Source: Bugulina stolonifera
Taxonomy: Eukaryota; Bryozoa; Gymnolaemata; Cheilostomatida; Bugulidae
NCBI GenBank assembly: GCA_935421135.1
Contig: OW285192.1
Span: 16,655,001-16,719,000, forward strand
Direction of reading: 5' to 3'
Length of the DNA: 64,000 nt
Shown here: positions 10,461-23,400 of the stretch, piece by piece
Numbering within the stretch: the first letter of the stretch is position 1
Layout: each line of letters starts with the position of its first letter
Notes under the pieces: generated by a model
Database searches by the model: none
Told to the model about the DNA's origin: nothing
The model's input: the letters and a program-made list of their open reading frames with translations, nothing else
Program-made: the position numbers and the translations under genes

Positions 10461-11437
10461 GCCTCACCTGCGGTGGTCTGAATGCCTCTTAGTAGCTGAG
10501 TTATGGAAAACCATTGATTTAGATTCCTTTGGGATTATATTTATTGGACTAGTTAGCTTTTATGCTAGAAACCATATTTTTAGTGAAAAGCTGGAGGAAA
10601 TAGGGAGTTCTTACCAAAGTGAAAGCAGGGTCTCAAAATCTGGAGTACGATCAAATAAATCTTGCTCAAACCGGACTTTGTAGTTTGTGTACACTCTTGG
10701 GTGTTGGTAAAAGTAATTACATCTTACCAGTGAGAACTACAATAAGTATCAATTCATGGATCCATTAACTACTACTTATAACAAGGAGTTGCCCTCTCCC
10801 AATATGAAAGCCTTTTGAAATTGAGGGAGGGCAATTTCTCATTAGTGTAGGTCTGTAATTCAGGAGTTTCCATAATGTTGATAATTTAGGGTGGTTCCGT
10901 GGATGTTGATAGTATTGAGCTCTATCAGTTTTTGAAGGCTTTCATTCTGGTAGGTAGAGAAGGATTCCACAATTTATGCAATGGACATAGAGAAACCATT
11001 AGTAACCAATTCTTCTAGCATGCAACTAGCACACAATCTGGTAAAGGACCTACATTGTATCAAAATTATATCGGTGAAGTTACATGTAGATGTTGTCTAG
11101 TCTTGCCTGTATCTTCTCAAATGCATGGTAAAATTTGTGGTAAGCATCAGTATGGTAGCTTCTCATATAAACATGATGTTGGATATGCTATATTATATAC
11201 ATGTAAATACAATTTATTATAATTAAATTTTATTACAATATTTACAAATAAAAATACTGCTGATACTGTGAGTAATCAGCTACCCAACACAACAACATCC
11301 TTGCATGTAAATGTATATTGGTGTAAAATATGTATACAAATAAGTCAAACAGTGTAGCTACTATTGGCTAGGTGCTGACGAGATCCAATTACTAACCAGA
11401 CTAGAGTTATAGTCAGCAACTATTGCCTTGCTGACTC
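10461..11437. other. Intergenic region downstream of MRRF
   Basis: No supported coding region. On the minus strand AATAAA candidates at 11229-11234 and 11213-11218 lie about 200-225 bases beyond the MRRF stop and could serve its polyadenylation. Confidence 0.4.
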
Positions 11438-13931
11438 TTAGCTAGACAGAAGCTCTTTCTGCTTCTGTTTAAGAATACTATCTATTTGCTGATTGAATAA
11501 TTTCCCCATCTGCAAACAACAAATATACATGTACTATACATCTAAGTATACACGACACATTATATATGTAATTGACTAATATAAACTCCACATAATACAT
11601 GTACATGTATGTTGTAAATGATTAAATACATATTAAATATATTAAGCTTTCAGACAAAAATTAAACTGTTAAACATGAGCCACAACAGTAAAACCATATT
11701 TATGGTGAGAGAGAGATTCCTTAATACTTATACAAACTATATAATATGCTATGTACTATGCCTACGATACATGTGACAATACAGGGTCACCCAAAATCTC
11801 ACCTCTAAAATATCTTTCTCCAGTTTACGTACATCATCAACACGGGCAGCACCTTTAAATTTTTTAAGTGTTTTTAGTTTGGAATTCTGCACTTCCCTGA
11901 CTTGAACCTTGTGTTGATCAGATATCACCTGTTAGAAAATTAGGCTGAAAATTACTCAAGATGATAACAGACATAAACGTTGGGTTTACATTGCACAGAA
12001 TTTACCTTAGGCCTAGTTTTGAACTATGCCTTAGGATATTCTCAAAAATGTTAAATAAAATGTAAAGATAAGATACCAGCAACCAATGCAATGTTTTTTT
12101 TTATAGCCTACACCTGTTTGTACATTATTATTGAGTAGACAACTCAACCTTATATGAGAAATTATGAAAGATATTTATTGGAGTAGTCATACCCTGGCCA
12201 AAAAGCACAGTGAGTGGACAATCTCCGTACTATAGGAGAGTACTAATGAATGCTCATATGTGGTAATGCAGGTGTGGATCCTAGCAGTAAACGAGATAGC
12301 CTTTGCTCTTTGTTAAAACTAAAGTAGAAATTGTTTTCATTGTTTTTTGAATAATCTCCACTGAATTTACCCAACCACAAACAGAAGTCTTAGCCTACCG
12401 AGTAGTAAAGAGTACTGCTGCTAACTGTGCTATATGGGCATGCTGACTACATAAGAAATGACTGTAAACTGACTCACTTTGGCTGCCTTTCCCATCTGCT
12501 CCCTATGCTCACGCGTTACTTTAGGAGTCTCAATAAAAATTGAGTTGCCATCTACTCTGGGGTTGACATTGAGGGAGGACTTTTGTAGCTCCTTCCTTAC
12601 ATTACTAATATATTGAGGATGGGAGGCTAAGTTTATATGAACTGTATTTGGGGGCTTCATTGTCACTTGAGCTATAATGGTTAATCGATAGAATATACAC
12701 GTAGCATCTGTTAACAAAAACTACAGAATTGCAAACCAAATCATGAAATCTTGTAGACAGCCTGTTAGCAATGAGTTCGGTAATTATATCAATTACAAAA
12801 ACACGATATTAGTAGATTCAAACAAACAATTAATGTAAGGTAAATGTGAGTAGATAAGAAGCGTTCCTGTTGACATGCTTTACATAACCAGGAATTACAT
12901 ACGGCATATCTGCACAGAGTATGCATGAACCAGAATGCAGCCAAACTTACCAATGTATTGGAGATTCACAGCTTTACCAGAACCAATCTCAACAGGAAGT
13001 TGACTAAAGGAGGCGTGGCTAGTTCTCAAGGCCATTTTGGTGGCAAAATCATCATTCAAGTGAACAAGGATTTCAGAGAAGGTAGTCTTTAGTTGTTCCA
13101 TATCAATAAGTTCATCCAGGCTTCTTGTATCCTGCGGTAGAACCATGTTATGTACAGTAATATAATATATTATAGTAATGCGTGATGAGTCAGAAAGCAG
13201 ACAGATATGCTAGACCATATTATGCGACATGTTAAACACAGGGACTGGTTGTGTAGCTTAGTTTCGCAATCTTATAATTCTGGGAAAATATATGTACAAT
13301 GGGAGGTTTGAGAAGTTCTGAAAAGAGTTTTCTTTTCAAGAAGTTATAGAATCCTCATTTAGTTTTTAAGCTTATCGATTAGAGATAAACTAATATGCTG
13401 AACAGTGTCAATTTATATGTGTGTCTATGCAAGAAACATCATTTGGGAGTTCTGATAGTTATGATCTAGGAAGGTCTAACGGATATCGATTTTCAGCGCA
13501 GTACTCAGAAGTATTGCTGGGTTAAACATAACATAACATAACAATAACATAACAATATAATGAACCTTGCTGGACACAATTTGAATTAGCCTCAGTTTAC
13601 CGATTGGCAGTCGAAACATTACCAGTTCCGTAGGAAGCTCAGAAATTTTGTCATGTTCAAAAATTTCACTTGACACTTTGCATACCTGGTCACTATGTTC
13701 AACTTCCTTGGTCGATTTCTTACTCTTCTTCTTTCCATGAGGGACAGTTGTATGAATGAGCTTACAACTGTGGCACAACAGGCTTACGTGTGGAACAGAG
13801 TCTTTGCTTTTAAGAAGTGGTGGGGCAGCAAATGTCAATGGAGATAATCGAGCAGGTAGTTTAGCATGGATTATACTAGATCGGGGTAGTCTAGTTAGTA
13901 CGAAACGTATGTGAGAGCTCATTGTGTACAT
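11438..13931 (-). CDS. MRRF: Mitochondrial ribosome recycling factor
   Basis: Family role: with mitochondrial EF-G2, splits the post-termination mitoribosome. Five exons on the minus strand: 13686-13931, 12951-13131, 12478-12671, 11803-11928 and 11438-11509. Junction phases are 0, 1, 0, 0, giving about 272 residues (human MRRF is about 262). Residues 1-80 are basic and Ser/Pro-rich (mitochondrial presequence followed by HGKKKSKKSTKE). The RRF domain reads DELIDMEQLKTTFSEILVHL, then LPVEIGSGKAVNLQYIAQV, LNVNPRVDGNSIFIETPKVT, REHREQMGKAAK, VISDQHKVQVREVQN and LEKDILEMGKLFNQQIDSIL, and ends KQKQKELLSS. The pattern LxxNPRVDGNxI...P.VTxEHRE is diagnostic of RRF. A start nine bases downstream (MSSHIRF, 13922) is an equally good choice. 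Confidence 0.93.
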
Positions 13932-14194
13932 GGGCCTACAAGTAAATGTAGATATAATAATACCTAATATATACAATTAAAAACTGGTGTCTACGCTTTG
14001 CCACAATGTATATATAGTAATATAAATATAATTTTATTTAATATACATATATATACTGTAAACATAAATTGCATCCATCCCACAACAAATCTATTATATT
14101 GTTTAGTAGCTTTCAGCAGTTGAAATGTCAGTGATACAATTATAACGACTACAATTCATGATAGTATAGTTTAGAAATTTTCTAATGAATAATA
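13932..14194. other. Divergent MRRF / Fat intergenic region, MRRF-proximal part
   Basis: AT-rich; no TATA box or other promoter element can be assigned with confidence. Confidence 0.35.
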
Positions 14195-14202
14195 GGCCTA
14201 AA

Positions 14203-14339
14203 CAGGCTTACCAAGTCTCCCTGATTCCGCGGGAGACTCCCTGATTTTCAACTCAAATTTTGGTACCCCACCCAAAATGGACACCCCCACCCAAATGCTG
14301 AATCTCCCTAATTTTCATCAGTCGAACTTGGCAAGCCTG
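14203..14339. mobile_element. hAT-type MITE, 137 bp
   Basis: The left end CAGGCTTACCAAGT is the reverse complement of the right end ACTTGGCAAGCCTG with one mismatch. The element is flanked by perfect 8-base direct repeats GGCCTAAA (14195-14202 and 14340-14347). CAG...CTG ends with an 8-bp target duplication are the hallmark of hAT elements. The interior is C-rich (CCACCCAAAATGGACACCCC), unlike the AT-rich surroundings, and has no coding capacity, so it is non-autonomous. It lies in the shared upstream region of MRRF and the Fat gene. Confidence 0.85.
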
Positions 14340-14347
14340 GGCCTAAA

Positions 14348-15845
14348 ACAATCATTATATTTACTTGTTATTTGAATTTTATCATGGTTCATTTTTGTAT
14401 TAATTATAATTATCATTATTTATTATAACAATCAAAATTACTAGCCTATAACTACTGAATAGATAACAATAACATGGCATTCAAAATAAAACTTGAGCAT
14501 ACATTAATATCTATATTTTATATTACATAGTCTGTCATAGTGATAGTCATAGTAATATTAACACAAAAATTAAGTTTTCAATTATCAATATGAAATTATC
14601 ATAACATTATGATTATATATTGTTATCAACATTAGATTACAATTTATAATTTATCATTTATAGCAATGATTTATTATTCTAGTCAGTATTTTCAGGGTGA
14701 TAACCATGCTACTAGCTGCAGTTAAGTCGATTCTGCTTCATTAATCAAATGATTTTCATCTAGACATTTTTATAATTTTTCGCAACTACCTACCAACAGG
14801 AAACGGAAACAAACTATAGTGATTGGAACCGTTAGTATTCAATATTATACAGTAGCCAATAATATGAAGGCGTGGGGTCTAAAAGCCAATCAGCTTCTGC
14901 AGGTGGTCGCTGCTACCTGCTATTGTTATTGTGTACATAGGATACAACATGAAACCGAGTGATTACAGGTGGTTATTTTGAGTTTTGGCAATTAGTTTGC
15001 TTTTTAGTTGTAGTAGCAATAATAATACTCTCAAAATTCACCGATTACTCATGCAATAGTGATTATAAGCATGTAACGAATCGTTTAACATAGGCCAAAC
15101 TTTAGAGTGCAAGATGCTGTGAGTATGTAGGCCTACATTGTTATTGTATGCATGCTGTCTTCTTGTTATAGCACTAGTCTATACTAAGTATTAATGATAT
15201 AGTAGTATTGTATAGTAAATTCAGTTTTAATTTGATTTGATAGTTATGGATTTAAATTTGTTCTTACTCAGAGTGGAAGGCGTAAAAGCAAAATGTAAAA
15301 AATTAGAATGTTTATAAGACCAGACAGGACTAGGCTAAGTTTTTAGTTCATTTGATTTTAGTTTATATTGATATTTATTTCTCTCTTTCTGTGTCAGTCT
15401 ACCTTTACTTTAGGTCGCTTAATTTTATCTCCTTTATATTTGTTCGAATTATTGCTTCCCAATGGTTAGTAGCATAATCGAGGCTCAGGTGATTGTTACA
15501 AAAAACAGGGTTTGGCTCTGAGATGTTGAGTGGCAGTGAAATCCTTGCACTCTACAGTTTAACAGTTAGGTGCATTTAAAAAAACAAAGGCTAACTCGTA
15601 TGCTGTTCAGCCCTGTGCCTACCTGCGTTTCTAGGCATACGGTACCTTACTAGGAATGCGTCGTAATATTAACTGACTTTGCCCTTCTGTAACCATTGTA
15701 AATTATGGATTTTATGTGACAATTTATTATTTAGTCAATGGTTATTGCGAACTGGTGGGAATGTTGCTACTCTTGAGTGTTGTTATTTTGTAGCAGGTGA
15801 ATGTGGATGGTGGATAAAAATCCTTTACCAAGATAAGAAGGGATT
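14348..15845. other. Upstream region of the Fat cadherin gene
   Basis: About 1.5 kb without a coding gene. An in-frame TAA at 15834-15836 lies four codons before the chosen Fat ATG. This supports that ATG unless a 5' exon is spliced in. Part of this stretch must hold the promoter and 5' UTR, but no element is recognisable by eye. Confidence 0.45.
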
Positions 15846-17406
15846 ATGCCTCAAGGAAGGGATGGTTTACCACCATGCCAGAGACGGTTATTTAGACTCA
15901 GGTTTGCTGTGTCGAAACCTTCCAGTTCTATAAATCCAAAGCTGTGGATACTAATCACCATTACAGTATTTCAATCATTAACATTGGGAGTGAATTGCCA
16001 AGATGGAGAAAAGAAATATTTTAGCATAGAAGAAAATCTACCTCCAGGGAGAACGATAGGGAAAGTTGGTAGTGAGGCAGGACATACATATGAACTTGCT
16101 ACTGACACTGACCACTTCTCAATAAACCAGTTTTCGGGAGAAATCAGTATTAAACAGCTTATTGATCGAGAAGAGTTAACGAACAGTGAGATCAAATTTG
16201 TTGTCAAACAAAGCATACCTTCAGGTTCTTCCCTATTTATTGAGGTTATAGTTCGTATTATTGATCTAAATGATAATAGTCCACATTTCTCTTCCAAGAC
16301 ATTGAACTATACCATCACAGAGGATGACGTGCCACTGCAACCTTTCACATTAACGGCAAATGATGAGGACTATGGTATAAACGGCTCTTCCTCTTTAACA
16401 TATAACATCATTTCCGGTAATGAAGAAGGTTATTGGAATATAACTACTAGTAAGAACAGTGGTTCGAAGACCGGTGCTCTATCTTTGTTACAAGAGGTAA
16501 ACAGAGAAGATATTGGATCATTCCGACTCGTCGTTGAAGCTAAAGATGGCGGAAACCCATCCAGATCTGGCACTGTCATTGTCAACATCATTGTCAAAGA
16601 TCTGAATGATAATCACCCAAAGTTTGATTTCAGTTTATATCATGGTATGATATTTGAGAACGCCACCACCGGTACCGAAGTTCTGAAGACTCGGGCCCAT
16701 GATCTAGATGAGGGTATTAATTCAGCTCTAGTTTTCTCTATGGCAGAGAATAAGCTGTTTGATATTAATAGTTTGACTGGTGAAGTTACCCTACAGGCAA
16801 ACTTGTTAAACTCAGGATACGATGTTGAACCAGCTTGCCAGTCTAGTTACTGCAACACAACTTTGTGCTTAACCGTTTGTGTGCTGGAAATACAGGTTGT
16901 GGATCAGGAAGGAAGAGGGTCCAATCAGCTTCGTGATCAGAGTCAAGTTCGAGTGATCGTTCAGGATATTAACGATCATGCTCCCACCATTAAAGTTCAT
17001 GGCAAAAATTCTCCAACTGTGTCTGAGGATGCGCCCATCCCCTCCCGTGTTGTTAGTTTGACGGTTAACGATGCCGACTTGGGGGACAACGGTAGAGTAA
17101 GTGTAGCTATCGTCTCTGGAAATGAACTTGGACATTTTAAAGACCCTTTCTGTATTGCCAGTTTTTGTTTTCTTCTCACCAAAGAGTTCATGGATAAAGA
17201 ACAGATCCCTTCATACAATCTAATCCTTACTGCATCAGATCACGGAGTTCCTAGTCGAAGTTCAACTGTTAGTATCATAGTCACAGTCCTTGACGCGAAT
17301 GATCACAGTCCGATATTTGTTTCACCATCATACAGTGCTGTCGTCAGTGAACTTGACCCTGTTAACAGCTTTGTCGCCGCTGTGACGGCAACTGATGCGG
17401 ATGAGG
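15846..17406 (+). CDS. FAT4: Fat exon 1: signal peptide, cadherin repeats 1-4 and start of 5
   Basis: Residues 1-520. The ATG at 15846 is the first Met after an in-frame stop. The long basic n-region (RRLFRLRF) precedes a hydrophobic core WILITITVFQSLTLGV, with cleavage likely near Cys51-Gln52. EC1 ends IIDLNDNSPHF (about 140), EC2 KDLNDNHPKF, EC3 QDINDHAPTI and EC4 LDANDHSPIF. EC3 and EC4 carry extra cysteines (CQSSYCNTTLCLTVC; DPFCIASFCF) unusual for cadherin repeats and perhaps disulfide-bonded. The exon ends in phase 1 at ATDADE|gtaagt. It carries more than four repeats without an intron, in contrast to most of the gene. Confidence 0.93.
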
Positions 17407-20400
17407 GTAAGTTGGCTAACCGTAGGTCTATAGACCTTCCAATATATTTAGCTGTTACTGGTCAGTTGGTGACCACAGTCACTGGTCAGTTGGTGACCAC
17501 TGTTACTGGTCAGTCAGTCGTTAACTGTTTTTTCTCTTCCCTAAAAAGTAATGATATAAATAAGTAGGCTAAAATTCTGTTGTCACATCCATCTTCACAT
17601 CCAAGCGAAGTAATACCACGGAATTCAAATTTACAGTTTCACTGAATTACGATGTAATAGGCATATATTCTATTGCAAACTGATAACTATTGCCGATGGA
17701 ATGAGAAAGTGTTTGTATAAATTTTCAGAGGCCAAACTGTTCATTTGTTTGCTCTTGGTCCACTCACCATGTGTACTTTGTAGTTCAAATGTAAATAAAG
17801 GTCTGTTTTTCAAATTGATTTATTCATTGGGTAGCTATTAGCTACTAATACTAAAGTTATCAGTCCCACAATGCTTTAGTAGGTTCATTACTAGCTATTT
17901 TATATTCACCATTTGTTATGGAAGCTGTCAGCTATCTGAAAAAGCTGTCATATTTCCTGAAAGAAAAAGGGCAACATCTGCCACATTCATATTTATTTTA
18001 AAGATAAAATTTTATTTTTGAATCTTTGGAAATTGTCCAATTTCAATCTATTGTATGCTAATGTATAATACTTTTCACTGACTGTGATACGACTTCTAGA
18101 TCGACCTGATACTATATTTCCTATGCCAACTGATACTGAACATCCAGGTCAGCCACCGAGGTCAAATATCCCTTCTCTATATTGAGGTTTTATATTTTGT
18201 GTCTTTGTCAAATGGCCATAGACATACATGTATTTAAACACTAGGGCAAAGAGTTTGTCCAGAGGCAAAGAGATTTTTTGTAGAACACAGACAGGGTGTG
18301 TTGGGGTGATCAATTTAGCATGTGACTGTTTGGAGCCGTTTAGGCTATAGGCATCCATCCACTGCACATGTAAAGTGATAAAAATGGCACAAGCCCGGGA
18401 CCTGATATTAGGATTTCATTCTTTTGTTAAGTTTTAATCAGATAAGGTCACATTGGAATTAATGTCATTGTTTATAAAATTCTAAAAAACATTCTACCTG
18501 TGAAAAGGAGAAATTTTGAAAGAGATTTCGTTTTGTTAAGATGTTATTGAATTTTAAGTTAATGGATCTCTCGGGGAAACTTGGCGGCAGGCAGTATGTA
18601 CTTATTGTGCTGTAGTCCTTGCTATTATTTGTGAAACTCCTGGCCAACTATTAGGCCAACTGCTGTTTAGTATTTTTATGTCTGTCTGTCTGTCTGTCTC
18701 GGCTGGCATCGGTTTTTATCGGGAGAGTAACAGCACCTTCTGACTACCATCCAGTGTCTAACAAGTAGGCCTAGCCTATATTTTAGTTTGTCTTTCTCTT
18801 GGAGGTTTTTCAGCAGACAAGGTTCACAAGTGGAGTCAATTCCTTGGCTACTTTGGCTAGTGCCATTGTATCTGCAGTTAGGGCACACTAATACAATTCA
18901 TATTGATATTACATGTAGTTGTAATAACTTGTAACACCTGGCATCTGAAGTGACCCGCTGCATTTGTTACAAATAATCAAGTATTTATGCATACTAGCTT
19001 TTTAGTACAGGCGTTACATAATAATAATGATAATCCATTTGTATATTATTCAACAAATTTGCATAAATTCACACTATTATACAAATAAGTTGTTTAGAAT
19101 AATAATGAATTAATTGAAAACTAAATTGTCAGTTTGCCACAGTTCACACCCATTTATCATATCAACTAAGTCCTCATAGATAAGCCCTACCTATTTTGAA
19201 TTATGCTAAATTTGTCTGTTTTTGGTCCACAAGGTCTATGATCACTGCCATTTAGCTCATGTTTGTAATATCCAATGATTTATGATGAAGACTTTATACT
19301 TGTGTAGATAATTCAGTGCTGTAAATTAGTAATAGACAATCAATCAATCAATGGTTACTAGAGTATACAGTTTATTCCTGACTTGATGTCTGGCCAGAGC
19401 TTGGATAGCCAGAATTATAAATCCAAGAGATTATACAGCATGAATAATGCTAGGACTACTAGTTTTGAATAGTTGACACCAAACCCACACTTGAAGTGGA
19501 TATTGTTAGTATTTGACAGAGTTGAAAGCCACTTTATATCGTGAACTATAACCATAGTTATTTGAATATTCAAGAGCCATAGGAGCTTATTAAATAGCAT
19601 GCTACTACTCCAAGTAATTGTTGCGTTTTATTATGCTCACTGAATTTGTGAAGTGAAGCAGAGTTCTAATTCCTTTAATCGCTAGTTTAAATTCCTATGA
19701 TAGATTTGCATGTCAGCTTATAATACTTTTAAGATGGTTATCATTAATTCATGATTTCACAACATTCATGAATTCATAGTCTATACATAAAGCTCTTTCA
19801 TTAGACTAGTAATTTATTATAAAACGTTCACCTGTCCCTAGGTTTATGCTAATTTATGATGCCAAATGATAGGAAAAGACAGAAATATATGGTTCTGTGG
19901 CACATGGCACCGTAGGTGAATCTGTCCTTGGGATAAATTTTCATGTTTTTGATGATTTACTGTTATATAATAATAGTGGGAAAGTTGTCTTGGTGGTTAC
20001 CAAATGTCACTCTCATATGGCTGACTGTCAATCACTCATAAATTGCTACTTCAACATAGATCTAGGCCTTCAGTCCATCCTTGCAGTTTGTGGTAAAAAA
20101 TTACCCAGTTCTTCATGAGTAGCCTATGCAGAATTTTGATCAAAACATGTTCATAAAAACTACAATAATCTTTTTAACTCAATTGGGTTAGTAATAGATT
20201 GGATCATTGATTGTCCATTATTGATCTAATGTTGAGTGATTTGATTTGCTCATCAACTAAATATGAATCAATTTTCATTCACTCCTTGCAGTCCCGTCAC
20301 ACAATCTCCTGATCACGATTCCTTTGTTTGTTTTAGATGAGAATGGCAGGATCACATATCAGATCTCTGATGGTAACAACAATCAGTTCTTTAAAATAGA

Positions 20401-23400
20401 CAGCGACTCTGGATTGGTGACCATAAACCGACGGGTTGACAGTGATATTCTCTCTTCACCGAGAATCACCTTGAATGTGTCGGCATCTGATCATGGTTAG
20501 ATGAAGTCATTTCTCTGAATAATAACTCAGGACCAAACAAATTAATAGATAAATATTTATATTTAGACTGAATATTTTAATAAGTGAATAGCCAGATGAT
20601 TTTCTTGTGGTTTGCGCTTTGCTGATGTGAAAGCTAAATCCAAAGTATCCATTTTCATTAGGAAGTAAAGTTCTACACAGTGAGACGACCCTGACTGTAG
20701 ACATCATTGATGAGAATGATGAAGTGCCAACGTTTACAAAGACCGAGTATCACAGGGATGTGGCGGAGAACAACAATGTGAACATGACCTTGATCACACT
20801 AAATGCAATTGATCGGTAAACTTACCTGCTAAATGTCCTACTACATCAAACCTGTCACACCCTTAAAATATTCCATATTATTCATTTAGACTTTTTACTC
20901 TTAATACAGTGCATAATAATATGTGTATTGAATATATAATTTGAAAAATATTTGGAAGCGATCTCGTATAATTGTAATTGTAATTGTAATACAAATTTGT
21001 TGACATTTAAATACTTGTAGAGATCAGGGTGTGGTATTTGCTGTTAATAGACATGAATATAGTCAAATCTGTGCATTCTCTGATCTGTGATTGCATGTAT
21101 ATGTACATGGTTGGATAATTTTAGTGACAAGGGAGCCAACGGTAGTGTGAAATACCGTCTCAGTGAAGATACGAAAGTCGATTATCCTGGAATATTCCAT
21201 ATAAATGCTGGCACTGGAGAGGTGGTTATTTCCAAGATATTAGACAGAGAGATCCAAGATTCGTATATCGTCGGTGTGGTTGCTTATGATATGGGAACTA
21301 TCGTCTCCCTTAGCTCTATGGTAGGTTAAATTATCACACTGTTCACTACTGGTGGAAGGATAGCCTAGGCTATGGTATTGATAAAAAAATCTATTAATGC
21401 ACTTTTTCGTTGCAAATTCTAGTGACGCCCTGTGATGCAAATAGCTTTAGGGTACTCAACATCAAATTGAAAATTCCATTTAATTAAAAGTCAATTTGTA
21501 GCATTTTCCTTCAAAATAAGTCTTAGTTATAAAGTTAACTTAGTCTAATAATAAAATTGAATAGACCAATTTTAATTCAAAATATTGAGGGTAAGACAAA
21601 GGAGGAAAACGATCGCAATAGTCTTATAAGCTAGAACGAATGTGACAGTATATACATAGCCTGACTTGCTCTGTCACTACAGTTATAGGACTTCTACTTG
21701 ATTTTGTACTGTACACATTACATTCATGTCAGGTTTATTAGTAGAAACCTCGGATTCTAAAAGTATGCTGCAGGCAAATTCTACACACACCTGATAAACA
21801 CAGTAGAAAATGACCTCTTGGAACCTTTGGCTGTAATGTTACTGCTTTATGTAATTATGAGGGTTGCAAACATTATTATTCAATTACTCAAGGATCATGT
21901 CCGTCTACTACACCTGTATTCCTAGAGAGCTTGGTGGTTCAAAACCATTTATTCAGAGGCTTTGGGCATTTCATGGTACCGCAGGTTACTAAGCATACAT
22001 CACACAGCCCGCCTCCCTTGCCGTGGGAAGCTAGATACTACTGCATGACATGATACTTTGAAGATGCCATCAACTTATTGTTAGCAGGTGTCATGGGAGA
22101 CAATCCTATAGACATGCAACTTCAATTTCTTTATAATTAGTTCAATTATCTATAATAAAACCTAGGCCCAAGTTTTCTAAGCATTATAACTAGTCTTGAT
22201 ATGTTAGCGTCTCGTACCATTGTCCACAAACTAGATGGGAAACATGGGCTATAATGGGCTTTGTTTCCAGATCATGGACAATATTGGTATCTCCTTTTGG
22301 TTTCCCAGTAATCAACATGCCATCTCATGGAGCATCTCTAGTCTAATGTTTGTAAACAATGCCCTGACTAGTAGTATGTCTAAAAACCATGTCTAATATA
22401 CTTGCATGGGAATTCTATTACTTAGTAAAATAACTGTTATTGATAGTCTATCACTGAATTGCAGAAATCAGAATATTAAAGAAGAATAAATATTAGTTTT
22501 CTGTGAACACGAAATGCACCAATACACATCTAGTTTCAAATTTCAGTTTTTACATTAATATATTACAATGAATGGTAGTTCTTTCTAAACCAAAAGCTGG
22601 TATTATCTAAGAGGTGATTTCATGTAAGAACAAATATCATATCAAAACACACCTCAACAAGTCATAATTATGCGTGTAATTTCTTTGTAATGTGGTGCAG
22701 TTAGTGACCGTATTGTCAAACGAGGCATTTTATAGTAAATCTGTTGGCGTTGAGTGCAGCGTTCATTAGCTATTTTCTTTTCTAGGACATACTGGAACCA
22801 TAGTAATTTATTCCATTGTTCCAAAACAAACAGTTTTTTATAGCAAATCTATCTGCTGGGACTAAGTGAATTTTATACGAAGCAAAGTGTATTTGAAGTG
22901 TATGTTATGGTAATATAATGTTTTTTTTTTATATTTTGATATTATGCTTAAAATAGCCTGTAAAAAAGTTTTTCCTTGCTTCGCAACAGCACTGTATTCT
23001 ATGTGAGAGACAGGCCAATATTGACACCAGCAGGCCATCTTCCATGTCATGACCTATATATTCTATAATAAATTTCACAGGTCAAGGTATACGTAAATGT
23101 GACTGATGAGAATGATAATAGACCCCTGTTCTACCCAACCAAGTACTATGCTGTCATTCCGGACTCCGCAAGTGTCGGGCACCCAGTCGCTACAGTTTCC
23201 GCGACAGATGCTGACGCTGGGGACAATGGTAGAGTTATCTACAGCCTACCTCAGCAGCTCGGAGCAAATGGACTGTTTGCTGTCGACTCCGTCACCGGGG
23301 AGCTGACTCTCACATCTGCGGTACCATCATCACCAAAGATGTACACGATCGAGGTAAGTAACAGGAAGTATGAGTCACTGTCCAGGTATTTCTAATTTTA

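Noticed and set aside
15679..15933. 84-aa ORF just before the Fat start
   Set aside because: Overlaps the Fat signal-peptide frame in another phase; no signal peptide or domain. May be part of the 5' UTR.
21900..22080. Stretch resembling a tRNA-derived SINE (short GC-rich box within AT-rich intron)
   Set aside because: No convincing A/B boxes or cloverleaf and no second copy in the window.
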